Below are positions 25,052 to 33,641 of a stretch of DNA of 43,964 nt, piece by piece. Source of the DNA: Agrobacterium cavarae (GTDB lineage Bacteria > Pseudomonadota > Alphaproteobacteria > Rhizobiales > Rhizobiaceae); assembly GCF_004310285.1 (NCBI RefSeq), contig NZ_SISF01000031.1, positions 514,593 to 558,556 on the forward strand, written 5' to 3'. The notes beneath the pieces were generated by a model that saw only the letters and a program-made list of their open reading frames with translations, was not told the DNA's origin and searched no databases. Position numbers and translations under genes: made by a program. Positions within the stretch are counted from its first letter, which is position 1; each line of letters starts with the position of its first letter.

Positions 25052-26299
25052 ATGAGCCAAAGCAGTCCACGCGAAAACCGTTCCGAAGCGGCAGACGATG
25101 CTGTTGCGCCGTCGGCGCAGACCAGTCTCTCACCCCTTTCCATCGCGCTCATCGAACTGGCGCTTGCCGCCGGAGGCTTCGGCATCGGTACGGGTGAATT
25201 TGCGATCATGGGCCTCTTGCCGGAGGTGGCAACGACCTACGGAGTCAGCGTCCCCGTCGCCGGCCACGTCATTACGGCCTATGCGCTCGGCGTCGTCATC
25301 GGCGCGCCGATCATTGCGGTTCTTGCCGCGCGCCTGACACGCCGTGTGCTTCTGCTTTCGCTGATGGGCCTGTTTGCTGCCGGCAATATCCTAAGCGCCC
25401 TTGCGCCGGACTTCTGGACATTCACTGCTCTGCGCTTCATTTCCGGATTGCCACACGGCGCCTATTTTGGCGTTGCTGCCCTTGTGGCCGCATCGATGGC
25501 GCCGATTCACAAGCGTGCTCGTGCCGTCGGTCGGGTCATGCTGGGGCTCACCATCGCCACGCTTCTTGGCACCCCTCTTGCCACCTTCTTCGGTCAGCTG
25601 TTTTCCTGGCGGGCAGCCTTCTTGATGGTGGGCGGCATTGCGCTGTTGACGGTAGCGCTTCTCTTCCTGTTCCAGCCCCGCGACAAGGTGCAGGACGGTG
25701 CCAGTGTCTGGCGCGAACTCGGCGCCTTCCGCCGTGTCCAGGTCTGGTTGTCGCTTGCCATCGCCTCCGTTGGCTTCGGCGGCATGTTTGCCGTGTTCAG
25801 CTACATTGCCAAGACCACCACGGATGTCGCCATGATGCCAGTTTCCGCTGTGCCCATCGTGCTGGCACTGTTCGGCATCGGCATGAATGTCGGCAATGTT
25901 GTCGGCTCGCGTCTGGCAGACCTCTCCTTGAACGGCACGATCGGCGGCATGCTGGCCTTCAACGTCGTCCTGATGACGATCTTCGGGCTGACGGCGCATA
26001 ATCCCTATATGCTGTGCCTCTGCGTCTTCCTGATCGGCTGCGGATTTGCCGCCTGCCCAGCCGTCCAGACCCGATTGATGGATGTGGCAGCCGATGCGCA
26101 GACGCTTGCCGCCGCCTCCAACCACTCGGCCTTCAACATCGCCAACGCCCTGGGTGCGTGGCTCGGTGGCTTGGTCATCGCGCTCGGATATGGCTACGCG
26201 TCCACCGGCTATGTCGGCGCCATTCTGTCCTTTGCCGGCCTGCTGGTTTTCATTGTTGCTGTTGTTCTGGAGCGGCAGGAAAAAGTCCGCAGCATCTGA
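25052..26299 (+). CDS. MFS efflux transporter, DHA1 family
   Basis: This 415-residue inner-membrane protein has about 12 hydrophobic segments. The first holds the DHA1 motif GIGTGEFAIMGLLPEVATTYG, followed by the motif-A region LAARLTRRVLLLSLMGLF and GLPHGAYFGVAALVAASMAP. Similar proteins (YdhP, AraJ, PbuE) export sugars, purines or drugs by proton exchange. ATG 25052 has AGGA six bases upstream. The stop codon abuts a RIME-like element, and an orphan terminator lies in the leader. Confidence 0.88.
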   Translation: MSQSSPRENRSEAADDAVAPSAQTSLSPLSIALIELALAAGGFGIGTGEFAIMGLLPEVATTYGVSVPVAGHVITAYALGVVIGAPIIAVLAARLTRRVLLLSLMGLFAAGNILSALAPDFWTFTALRFISGLPHGAYFGVAALVAASMAPIHKRARAVGRVMLGLTIATLLGTPLATFFGQLFSWRAAFLMVGGIALLTVALLFLFQPRDKVQDGASVWRELGAFRRVQVWLSLAIASVGFGGMFAVFSYIAKTTTDVAMMPVSAVPIVLALFGIGMNVGNVVGSRLADLSLNGTIGGMLAFNVVLMTIFGLTAHNPYMLCLCVFLIGCGFAACPAVQTRLMDVAADAQTLAAASNHSAFNIANALGAWLGGLVIALGYGYASTGYVGAILSFAGLLVFIVAVVLERQEKVRSI

Positions 26300-26399
26300 A
26301 GCGTGTCGCGATCCTTCAGATTCGCTTCTTACGCTTTCGCTCTGTGTTTTGTCGCATGTCGCCATCGCAAAACCGGGGACCACTTTTGCGCGATATGCT
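26300..26399 (+). repeat. RIME-like intergenic element, copy 2
   Basis: It begins AGCGTGTCGCGATCCTTCAG directly after the MFS stop (TGA, 26297-26299). It has the same two palindromes as the copy at 15676-15775: AAGCGT/ACGCTT and ATCGCAAAACC paired with TTTTGCGCGAT. In both copies the element follows the stop in the same orientation relative to the gene. Confidence 0.8.
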
Positions 26400-26415
26400 G
26401 TAGGAATCGAATTTG

Positions 26416-29406
26416 CTAGAAATTGACCGTGAGGTTGGCAAGGGCCGCGTTCGAGCTGTATCCTTTGGCGAAGTCGCCGCTGTAGCTCAGCATCAAACGC
26501 GCCGATTTTGACAAATGAACGGTAACACCGGCCTTCACCACCATCGTATCCTCCGGCACCCCGATCCCCTCCAGCATGAAGGGACTGCCACCATCGAAGC
26601 GCGCCGTCGCGAAGGATGCCGTCTGGCCAAAATTGTGGCGCCAACCGACCATGCCTGACAGGAGAACCGGCACTTCGCCCATCTCCAGATCGGTCGAGAA
26701 GCGCAGACCCAAGGTAGAGGTGGTCGTATCGAAAGACCTGTCCTCTAAGGCGAGTGCTGCCACTCCTCCGTCCTCCCGGATCGCACCTCCGTCGATTGCG
26801 GTGTAGGCAAGACCCGCGAAAGGCTGCAAAACAAGTTTATCTGCCTCGAAGGTCCAGCCCACGTCCGCAAATACCTGCGACGTGGAGCGGGAGTAATCGG
26901 CATTCAGCACATCGGAAAACGTGCCGAAGGCGACGCTCCTGCGTGTCGCGATCTCGTTTCGCGTATAGATGGCGCCGCCGGTAAAACTGAACGGCTCCAT
27001 CTCGGCATGGGTGTAGAGTCCAAGGTGGTAGGACTGGACCTCTGCTCCGGCGGCGGCGTCAAGCGTGCTGTAGCCCAGGACACCGCCGAGGCGCCAATCG
27101 TCTGAAATCGGAACGTCGCCACCGATCACCATTCCGGTTCTGCTGATATCGAGAGCGCCCGCCGTGGCATTGCCAGCGAAAGCCTCTCTTGAGACAAGGC
27201 CCGTCGCCCATATGCTGGCGTCCGCAACTTCGCCTTCGCTCGTGAGGCGGTTGGTCTTGTCGAGGATCGATTCGCGCAGCAACAGGTTGTCCGAAACGAG
27301 AGCGGATTTGAGCGAGGCGTGGATCTCGCCGTTGAGTTGGGCAAAGGCATTCTGCGCAGTCTGGATATCCAGGGGCAGGATCGCCTGAAACAGTCTGTTC
27401 GAAATCCCCGCCTCTTCAATGGCGCCTGCTGCCGCGCGGTCGTTGGAGGTGCGCGCAACATCCGCAAAGCGAACCGCGTTGCGGTCAAGATGCAGATCAA
27501 CAGATGTTAACCCGTAGGTGAGCGTCGGCGACAGAAAGGCAAAGTCGCTGGTCACTTGATCGAAAGCGCCGACGACCAGGCCAGCCGTCAGGATCTGATA
27601 GTTTGTCGAAAGGCCATAAGTGCCGCTTGCTGCACGCAATTCGACCACACCGCCCTGCAGACGCGCCGTGCCGGAGACATCGAGACGATCGGAGCGACCG
27701 GTGGAGTCGATATCGACATCATAGATGGCTCCTGCCCGAAAGGTTGCATCGCCGCTGACAGTCATCGTCGCGATGCCGGGGCCCGGCGCGAGCACCCCGC
27801 CTGCGCGAACCAGCAGACCGCCAGACAAACCGGTACCGCTTAACAGGCCGCCATCGAAGATATCCACGGTGCCGGAAATTGTGCCGTCGTTTTTGATTTC
27901 GCCTCCTGTGATGGCGGCCTGACCGGCGATGGTCCCTGTGTTGGTGAAGCGCCCGGCGGCGTTGGTGAGAGATGCGACCGTGCCGTCATTCGTCGCCGCT
28001 CCTTCATTCGCGACAGCATCCACTGTCGCACCGAGGTTGTTGATGAAGCGGCCACCTGCTCGATTCTGAACATTGCCGAGCCTGTCGTTATTGACCACGG
28101 TACCGCCACTGATCGTCGTCGCCCCAGTCACCGTTCCACCCGTATTGTTGGTGAAGAGCCCGGCTTGATTGTCGAGCGAGGCGACCGTTCCGGCGTTGGT
28201 GGTCGCGCCCCGGTTGGTAATGGCTCCAGCGGAGGCTCCGGTATTATTGACGAAGGCGGCAGCGGCCGCAACATCAACATCCGTGACGACGAAATTGTTG
28301 GTAACCGTTCCTCCCGCAACCGTGGTCATGCCAGTGATCCTGCCGCCGGCATTGTTGGTGGTCGTTCCGGCGTCGTTTCGGAGTGAGGAGATCGTCCCGG
28401 CATTGGTGACGGAGCCGGAATTGCGAACATTACCAGCCGTCGCGCCGGCGTTGTTGGCAAAGGCCGCCGCCGCTGCAACATCGACATCCGTCACCACGAA
28501 GTTGTTGGTGACCGTCCCGCCAGCGATCGTCGTCTGGCCGTTGATCCTGCCGTCCACATTGTTGGTAAAGCTGCCGCCATCATTTTGAAGCGAGGCCACA
28601 GTGCCGGCGTTGACGACAGTGCCGGAGTTGCGGACATTGCCCGCCGTTGCACCAACATTGTTGGTGAAGGCCGCCGCGGCTGCGACATCCACATCCGTCA
28701 CCACGAAATTGTTGGTAACGCTGCCGCCCGATACCGTCGTCTTGCCAAGAACCTCGCCACCGGCATTGTTGGTGAAATTGCCGTCGGTGTTTTGCAGCGT
28801 TCCGACACGACCCGCATTCGAAGCCGTACCGGCGTTGTTCAGGGTAGAGAGTGTCGCGCCGCCGTTGTTGGTGAAGGTGCCGCCGGAGGCGACCGAAGCG
28901 CCTGTCATCTTGCCGTTGTTGGAGAGCGAGGTTCCGTTTCCGACGACGGCATCGCGGAGCGTACCATTCACAGTCACGCTGCCATTTTGAAGTGAGAGCT
29001 TGCCGTCCAGAGTACCATCGACAGCAAGGCTGCCGCCGACAAGATCGACATCCGATGTCAAAAGGCCACCAGAATTAATGGTGACGCTGCCCGACGTTAT
29101 CGTGGTGCCGCTGGTAACGGACAATGCGCCGGTGTTGGTGACGGTGACGTTGCCACCGCCAACGTTCAGCCGATCGATTGTCTCCCCTGTCGATACTTGC
29201 GGCGAGCCGGTGTTGACCGTGGCGCTATCGCTTGCGGCGGGGGCGCCTGGCGTCCAGTTCGCGTCATTCTCGAAGGCATTATCCGCCGTCCCCGTCCAGA
29301 CCGATTGTGCAGCCGCATAGGTCGCCATAAGGGCGACGGGCGCAGTTGCGGCAAGCAAGGCTAAAAATCTGGGTGCTACGAAGAGCTGGTGGCGAACCAT
29401 AAGCAT
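26416..29406 (-). CDS. Autotransporter adhesin-like protein with C-terminal beta-barrel
   Basis: This roughly 996-residue protein is a type Va autotransporter. A signal-peptide-like N-terminus (MLMVRHQLFVAPRFLALLAA, ending near YAAAQ) is followed by a long passenger of Gly/Asn/Thr-rich repeats (TNNAGG, VASLQN) that should form a beta-helix, including three 69-residue near-copies. A C-terminal barrel of about 260 residues (DASIWATGLVSREAFAGNAT onward) ends LANLTVNF. It probably exposes an adhesive passenger on the surface. The start is uncertain: ATG 29406, ATG 29400 or GTG 29421; none has a good ribosome binding site. Confidence 0.88.
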   Translation of the reverse strand: MLMVRHQLFVAPRFLALLAATAPVALMATYAAAQSVWTGTADNAFENDANWTPGAPAASDSATVNTGSPQVSTGETIDRLNVGGGNVTVTNTGALSVTSGTTITSGSVTINSGGLLTSDVDLVGGSLAVDGTLDGKLSLQNGSVTVNGTLRDAVVGNGTSLSNNGKMTGASVASGGTFTNNGGATLSTLNNAGTASNAGRVGTLQNTDGNFTNNAGGEVLGKTTVSGGSVTNNFVVTDVDVAAAAAFTNNVGATAGNVRNSGTVVNAGTVASLQNDGGSFTNNVDGRINGQTTIAGGTVTNNFVVTDVDVAAAAAFANNAGATAGNVRNSGSVTNAGTISSLRNDAGTTTNNAGGRITGMTTVAGGTVTNNFVVTDVDVAAAAAFVNNTGASAGAITNRGATTNAGTVASLDNQAGLFTNNTGGTVTGATTISGGTVVNNDRLGNVQNRAGGRFINNLGATVDAVANEGAATNDGTVASLTNAAGRFTNTGTIAGQAAITGGEIKNDGTISGTVDIFDGGLLSGTGLSGGLLVRAGGVLAPGPGIATMTVSGDATFRAGAIYDVDIDSTGRSDRLDVSGTARLQGGVVELRAASGTYGLSTNYQILTAGLVVGAFDQVTSDFAFLSPTLTYGLTSVDLHLDRNAVRFADVARTSNDRAAAGAIEEAGISNRLFQAILPLDIQTAQNAFAQLNGEIHASLKSALVSDNLLLRESILDKTNRLTSEGEVADASIWATGLVSREAFAGNATAGALDISRTGMVIGGDVPISDDWRLGGVLGYSTLDAAAGAEVQSYHLGLYTHAEMEPFSFTGGAIYTRNEIATRRSVAFGTFSDVLNADYSRSTSQVFADVGWTFEADKLVLQPFAGLAYTAIDGGAIREDGGVAALALEDRSFDTTTSTLGLRFSTDLEMGEVPVLLSGMVGWRHNFGQTASFATARFDGGSPFMLEGIGVPEDTMVVKAGVTVHLSKSARLMLSYSGDFAKGYSSNAALANLTVNF
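28138..28760 (-). repeat. Three in-frame 207-bp repeats in the autotransporter passenger
   Basis: Three adjacent units of 69 residues each hold TVTNNFVVTDVDVAAAAAF or a close form. The matching DNA lies at about 28253-28307, 28456-28511 and 28662-28719, with a period of about 207 bases. More distant copies flank them. The array can change in number by recombination. Confidence 0.8.
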
Positions 29407-29821
29407 ACCGACAGTCGTCACGTCGCATCATGCCGACGTTGTCGCCCACCCTATCGAGGTTATGGTTAATCAACGATTAAACCCGATCGGAGAGAGGCAC
29501 GTATCCCCTATCAAAACCATGTATATTAGCCGCTTGTCAGGGTGATGCAGGCGGGGCGAAACAGGAAAGGCTTTCGATCCACAAGCGGATTCTACATTGG
29601 CGAAAGGCGTGGCCGGACATCGTCCGGTCGCAACGCAGGCTCCTGATTTCAGAGGGAAATCCGCTCTGTTCGCCGGAGAGATCAACCTTGCCAAAATTTC
29701 ATCTTTGGACCGCTTGACTATGACGCGGTTCAGGCGCACCACACACATCACGTGCAGGGGTTCGACAACCTTCTGGCACGGATATCCACGGAGCATCGTT
29801 TGATGTCTAGCGACAGTAGTA
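29407..29821. other. Intergenic region upstream of mgtE
   Basis: These 415 bases separate the divergent autotransporter and mgtE. A hairpin CCGGAC-ATC-GTCCGG lies at about 29612-29626. The 150-residue minus-strand frame through this stretch (29470-29922) is Arg/Ser-rich and lacks family features; I do not call it. Confidence 0.4.
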
Positions 29822-29924
29822 GTCGATTGCCTTTGCCGAGACCGGCGAGACGTGCTCTGATCTGACTCCTGTCGGCTCACCACGGCCCGCCGAGATCGGC
29901 GGATCGACTCGAAGGTGAGCAATC
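29822..29924 (+). promoter_or_regulatory. Structured mgtE leader masking the ribosome binding site
   Basis: GCTCACC (29875-29881) pairs with GGTGAGC (29914-29920), which contains the mgtE Shine-Dalgarno sequence. Inside, CCGCCGA (29887-29893) pairs with TCGGCGG (29896-29902). Further out, GTCGAT (29822-29827) pairs with ATCGAC (29903-29908), which would compete with the outer stem. This suggests translation control of the magnesium transporter by RNA folding. It does not match the M-box pattern as I know it. Confidence 0.5.
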
Positions 29925-31298
29925 ATGAACTTTCACACCCTCTCCCAGAGAGCCAGCAAGGCCGCACGTCTTTTTCGCAGCGGTGATGCAGGTCTTTCCA
30001 CCATTGCAGAACGTGTCGAGCAACTGAACGCACTCGACGTCAACGACGCCGTCGACGCCCTGCTGAAAATGCCGCAGCCCAAAGCCGTTGCCATTCTGGA
30101 CCGTCCGGAACTACACCACGCTGCCGATATCATTGCCGCCATTCCGCTGGAACAGGCCACCCGCTTCGTCAACCTGATGTCGGACGACCGCGTGGCGGAC
30201 GTCATGGCCGAGATGGATGAGGCGCACCGCACCAAGCTCTTCTCGCGTCTGGACCGGGCAACGGCTGCTGCCATTCAGCATCTGATGACCTATCCGCCAC
30301 GCACGGCCGGCTCCATCATGACGACGGAGTTCGTCAGCGTACCGGACAGCTGGACGGTGGAACAGACCCTCTCGCACATTCGCGTCGTCGAGCGTTCGCG
30401 TGAAACGGTCTATGCCATCTATGTGCTGGCCGAAGACGGCACCTTGAGCAAAGTGGTGACGCTGCGCCGCCTCGTGACCGCCGATCCCCAGGCATCGATC
30501 CTGTCCGCCGCATCGCGCGAAAGCGTTGTCTATGCCGATCCTCAGATGTCGCAGGAGGATGTCGCTCGCCTCATCCGCAAGCACGATCTTCTCGCCATCC
30601 CGGTGGTGGATGAGCACGCCCGCATTCTCGGCATCGTCACCGTCGATGACGTGATCGATACGATGATTGCCGACACGACGGAAGATGCCCACAAGTTCGG
30701 CGGTATGGAAGCGCTCGGCAAGCCTTACATGGCCATGGGCTTCATGGACATGATCCGCAAACGCGCCGGCTGGCTATCTGCCCTCTTCCTGGGTGAAATG
30801 CTGACGGCAAGCGCCATGCAGCATTTCGAAGGGGAGCTGGAAAAGGCCGTTGTGCTGACGCTCTTCATTCCGCTGATCATGTCGTCTGGCGGTAACTCGG
30901 GCTCTCAGGCTACGTCGCTCATCATCCGTGCTCTGGCGCTCGGGGAGCTGAAGCTTTCCGACTGGTGGCGCGTGCTCCTGCGCGAGCTCCCAAGCGGTCT
31001 CGCTCTCGGCGCGATCCTCGGCGCCATCGGCTTCCTGCGGCTCACCATCTGGCAGCAGGCAGGGTTTTATGACTACGGCGAACACTGGCTGCTGGTTGGC
31101 TTCACCGTCTTTGCAGCGCTGATCGGCATCGTCACCTTCGGCTCGGTCTGTGGCTCGATGCTGCCCTTCATTCTCCAGCGCCTGCGTCTGGACCCGGCAA
31201 GCGCATCGGCCCCGTTCGTCGCGACGCTGGTGGATGTCAGTGGTCTCGTCATCTACTTCTCGGTGGCGCTGGTCATCCTCAGCGGCACGTTGCTCTAA
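29925..31298 (+). CDS. mgtE: Magnesium transporter MgtE
   Basis: This 457-residue inner-membrane magnesium channel has the N-terminal superhelical domain (about 15-130, VNDAVDALLKMPQPKAVAIL), the PPRTAGSIMTTEFVSV start of the CBS pair (about 125-250, LAIPVVDEHARILGIVTVDD), and five C-terminal membrane segments (FIPLIMSSGGNSGSQATSLI, LPFILQRLRLDPASASAPFV). The CBS and N domains close the pore at high internal magnesium. ATG 29925 follows GAAGGTGAG, which lies in a foldable leader. Confidence 0.94.
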   Translation: MNFHTLSQRASKAARLFRSGDAGLSTIAERVEQLNALDVNDAVDALLKMPQPKAVAILDRPELHHAADIIAAIPLEQATRFVNLMSDDRVADVMAEMDEAHRTKLFSRLDRATAAAIQHLMTYPPRTAGSIMTTEFVSVPDSWTVEQTLSHIRVVERSRETVYAIYVLAEDGTLSKVVTLRRLVTADPQASILSAASRESVVYADPQMSQEDVARLIRKHDLLAIPVVDEHARILGIVTVDDVIDTMIADTTEDAHKFGGMEALGKPYMAMGFMDMIRKRAGWLSALFLGEMLTASAMQHFEGELEKAVVLTLFIPLIMSSGGNSGSQATSLIIRALALGELKLSDWWRVLLRELPSGLALGAILGAIGFLRLTIWQQAGFYDYGEHWLLVGFTVFAALIGIVTFGSVCGSMLPFILQRLRLDPASASAPFVATLVDVSGLVIYFSVALVILSGTLL

Positions 31299-31308
31299 AC
31301 CTGCCATC

Positions 31309-31335
31309 AGCCCGGCCGCCTACGGCGGCTGGGCT
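31309..31335 (+). terminator. Hairpin after mgtE, no T run
   Basis: AGCCCGGCCGCC (31309-31320), loop TAC, GGCGGCTGGGCT (31324-31335) forms a 12-bp stem with one G-U pair, 11 bases past the stop. It lacks a poly-T tail, so termination may be factor-dependent, or it may protect the RNA end. Confidence 0.6.
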
Positions 31336-31421
31336 TCACCATCGCGCGACATCATTGCGCAGGCGTTTCAATTGTTTGTAGACTTGCCCTCGTTTTCTGA
31401 TTCAGGATGATGAGGCTTCAC

Positions 31422-31874
31422 ATGCAGATATCGAACCTTCGCCACCAGCCATCCTTCGCCGATACGATCGCCCATCGCGGCTGGAATGCCTGGTGGACGG
31501 AAAGCGGCGTACCGCTTGAAGATTATCGAGCCCATCTCGATCCGATGCTTATAACGGATGCCATCCCATTCGCGCTCGTAGCGCATGACGGTGAGACCTA
31601 TGTCGGCTCCGTACTCGTCATCGACAACGATCTCGACGCGCGACCAGACTATGCGCCCTGGATTGCCGCGCTCTGGGTCGATCCCGATTATCGAAAGCAG
31701 GGTGTTGCCGCTGCTTTGATGACACAGGCCCGCCAGCATATTGCGAGGCTTGGCCATGGCACATGCTATCTCTGTGCCACAGCCGAAAAGCGACCCTACT
31801 ATCTGAAGCAGGGTTTCACCCTGCTGGAAGAGAACGTGACCGGTCTCGATGTATTTTCAATCGCGACGCGGTAG
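31422..31874 (+). CDS. GNAT family N-acetyltransferase
   Basis: This 150-residue protein has the GNAT fold: IPFALVAHDGETYVGSVLVI, WIAALWVDPDYRKQGVAAAL with the acetyl-CoA loop (RKQGVA), then GTCYLCATAEKRPYYLKQGF and a final strand. It would acetylate an unknown amine. ATG 31422 has GAGG six bases upstream; ATG 31407 lacks spacing for one. It lies between mgtE and a family 2 repeat element. Confidence 0.85.
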   Translation: MQISNLRHQPSFADTIAHRGWNAWWTESGVPLEDYRAHLDPMLITDAIPFALVAHDGETYVGSVLVIDNDLDARPDYAPWIAALWVDPDYRKQGVAAALMTQARQHIARLGHGTCYLCATAEKRPYYLKQGFTLLEENVTGLDVFSIATR

Positions 31875-31898
31875 GTGTCACGACGCTCACAGCGGAGG

Positions 31899-31995
31899 TC
31901 CGAAAATCGGAGTCGATTTTAGGACAGCACCATGAGTAGATCAAAGAAGATAGAGCTTACTTTGTGCGTCCGATAAAACGCGTGGCTGTCTAAAG
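31899..31995 (+). repeat. Rhizobial intergenic palindromic element, family 2, copy 3
   Basis: It begins TCCGAAAATCGGAGTCGA, has GTAGATCAAAGAAGATAGAG in the middle and TTTGTGCGTCCGATAAAACG then CGTGGCTGTCTAAAG at the end, in line with the copy at 15173. Its last bases overlap the stop codon (TAG, 31992-31990) of the methyltransferase gene on the minus strand. Confidence 0.72.
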
Positions 31996-32898
31996 AGCGC
32001 GTAACGCTCCGGCGACCTTGTGGATGTGGGCAGCACCGATACCGCAGCATCCGCCAATCATCGTCGCACCGGCGTCAGCCCACGTGCAGGCAAAGCGGGA
32101 ATAGATATCGTCGGTCAGGTCGGCGCGGGTGCTGTGCAGCCCCTCGTTGGCAGCTGTCTCTCCCTGCTCTCCTTCGAAGGCATTGGCATAGACGCCGATC
32201 TCAAGCGATGCGTTCTTTTCCTTGAAGGTGGTGGCGGCGGTCTCGACGGCAGCTTTCATTACCTCCGGCTTGCTGCAGTTGAACAGCAGAGCGGCAGCAC
32301 CTGAACCGGCGGCCCATTCGGCAGCAGCACGCACGGTCTCACCGGAGCGCAGCTTCGGCGCGGCGCCGTTTACCTGCGCGGTGTCGTCATCCAAGGTAAA
32401 GGAAATCCAGAACGGCTTGCCGGTCTTTGCCACCGCCTGGCGCACTGCTTCGCCTTCGGCGATCAGGCTCAGGGTCTCACCAAGCCAGACGTCGACGAAG
32501 GGATCGAGATTTTCGACGAGCACGCCGAGATAATCCTGAACGCGGGAAGCGTCGAAATTCTGCGGCTCATAAGAGCCGAATATCGGCGGCAGCGATCCGG
32601 CCACCGTGACTTTGCGGCCGGACGCATCTGCTGCTTCACGCGCCAGGCGGCCTGAGAGTGCGATCAGCGACGCGCCCTCTTTGCGAAACCGGTCTTCGCC
32701 GATGTGGAAGGGCACCAGCGCGTAAGAGTTGGTGGTGACGACATCGGCACCGGCCTCGATGAATTCGGCGTGAACCTGACGGACAATGTCCGGCGCGTTG
32801 ATCAGCGCTAGTGCGGACCATTCCGGCTGCTTCAGTTCCGCGCCCAGCCGCTGCAATTCGCGGCTCATGCCGCCGTCGAGAATGCGAATATCGCCCAT
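31990..32898 (-). CDS. Homocysteine S-methyltransferase family protein (MmuM-like)
   Basis: This 302-residue zinc enzyme would move a methyl group from S-methylmethionine, S-adenosylmethionine or a betaine to homocysteine, giving methionine. It has the barrel start IRILDGGMSRELQRLGAE, VVTTNSYALVPFHIG, and the zinc thiols in LLFNCSKPEVM and MIGGCCGIGAAHI. AAGGAG lies seven bases before ATG 32898. It is the last gene of an operon with a polar amino-acid ABC importer (44 bases after the permease), which suggests the importer brings in its methyl donor. Confidence 0.88.
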   Translation of the reverse strand: MGDIRILDGGMSRELQRLGAELKQPEWSALALINAPDIVRQVHAEFIEAGADVVTTNSYALVPFHIGEDRFRKEGASLIALSGRLAREAADASGRKVTVAGSLPPIFGSYEPQNFDASRVQDYLGVLVENLDPFVDVWLGETLSLIAEGEAVRQAVAKTGKPFWISFTLDDDTAQVNGAAPKLRSGETVRAAAEWAAGSGAAALLFNCSKPEVMKAAVETAATTFKEKNASLEIGVYANAFEGEQGETAANEGLHSTRADLTDDIYSRFACTWADAGATMIGGCCGIGAAHIHKVAGALRAL

Positions 32899-32942
32899 GA
32901 AGAAACTCCTTGAATTGGCGAAGCTGAACGAGCGTCGCCCAT

Positions 32943-33632
32943 TTAGCGTCGTACTGGCACCTGCGCTTCGATGATGCCGAAGCAGCGGGCAATGATGGCT
33001 GTGAGGATGAGATAGAAGACGGTGACGACCAGAAGCGGCTCGTAAACCAGAAGCGTGTCCTGACGGACCTTGTAAGCTACGGCATAGAGATCCATGACCG
33101 TGACGGTGAAGGCTAGCGGCGTGGCTTTCAGCTGCATGACGACCTCACCTGCGATGGTGGGAAGTGCATTGCGAATGGCGCGCGGCAGCCAGATGCGGCG
33201 GGCAAGCTTGAACGGGCTCATGCCGAAGGCTCGCGCGGCCTCCAACTCACCCTTCGGGACGCCGAGCAGCGCACCGCGCAGCACTTCCGCCTCATAGGCC
33301 GCGTAGTTCAACGTGAAGCTGACCGCGGCAAAGAAGAAGCCTTCCCTGAGGATTGGCCAAAGAAAACTCTGCCGCAAACCGGGGATCATCGGCAGAAACG
33401 AACCGACGCCATAATAGAGAAGCCAAAGCTGGATCAGCAGCGGCGTACCGCGAAAGAAGGTGCAATAGCCCCGCGCCAGAAGCCGCGTCACTCTGCCACC
33501 ACTGACCTGAGCAAAGGCAAGGCCGATCGCCAGAATGAAACCGAGACTGACGGAGATGACGAGCAAGGCAACCGTCTGCCATGCTCCAGTGAGGAGAAGC
33601 GGCCAGTATTTTTCAATCCAGGAAAACGTCAT
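32943..33632 (-). CDS. Amino-acid ABC transporter permease (HisM-like)
   Basis: This 229-residue inner-membrane permease has five or so hydrophobic segments and the coupling loop EAARAFGMSPFKLARRIWLPRA that contacts the ATPase. RGTPLLIQLWLLYYGVG is the amino-acid permease motif of the HisMQ/GlnP family. It lies nine bases after the sister permease and is followed by the methyltransferase. It should pair with the HisQ-like protein as a heterodimer. Confidence 0.92.
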   Translation of the reverse strand: MTFSWIEKYWPLLLTGAWQTVALLVISVSLGFILAIGLAFAQVSGGRVTRLLARGYCTFFRGTPLLIQLWLLYYGVGSFLPMIPGLRQSFLWPILREGFFFAAVSFTLNYAAYEAEVLRGALLGVPKGELEAARAFGMSPFKLARRIWLPRAIRNALPTIAGEVVMQLKATPLAFTVTVMDLYAVAYKVRQDTLLVYEPLLVVTVFYLILTAIIARCFGIIEAQVPVRR

Positions 33633-33641
33633 TGCCCCTCC

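Noticed and set aside
25391..26644. 417-residue minus-strand frame
   Set aside because: It is antisense to the MFS gene, has a low-complexity Gln/Gly/Asp/His-rich translation, and is a GC-rich shadow.
29470..29922. 150-residue minus-strand frame upstream of mgtE
   Set aside because: It is Arg/Ser-rich with no family features and no ribosome binding site, and it covers the mgtE leader.
29822..29924. Known M-box riboswitch
   Set aside because: I could not find the M-box conserved blocks; only the SD-masking pairing is supported.
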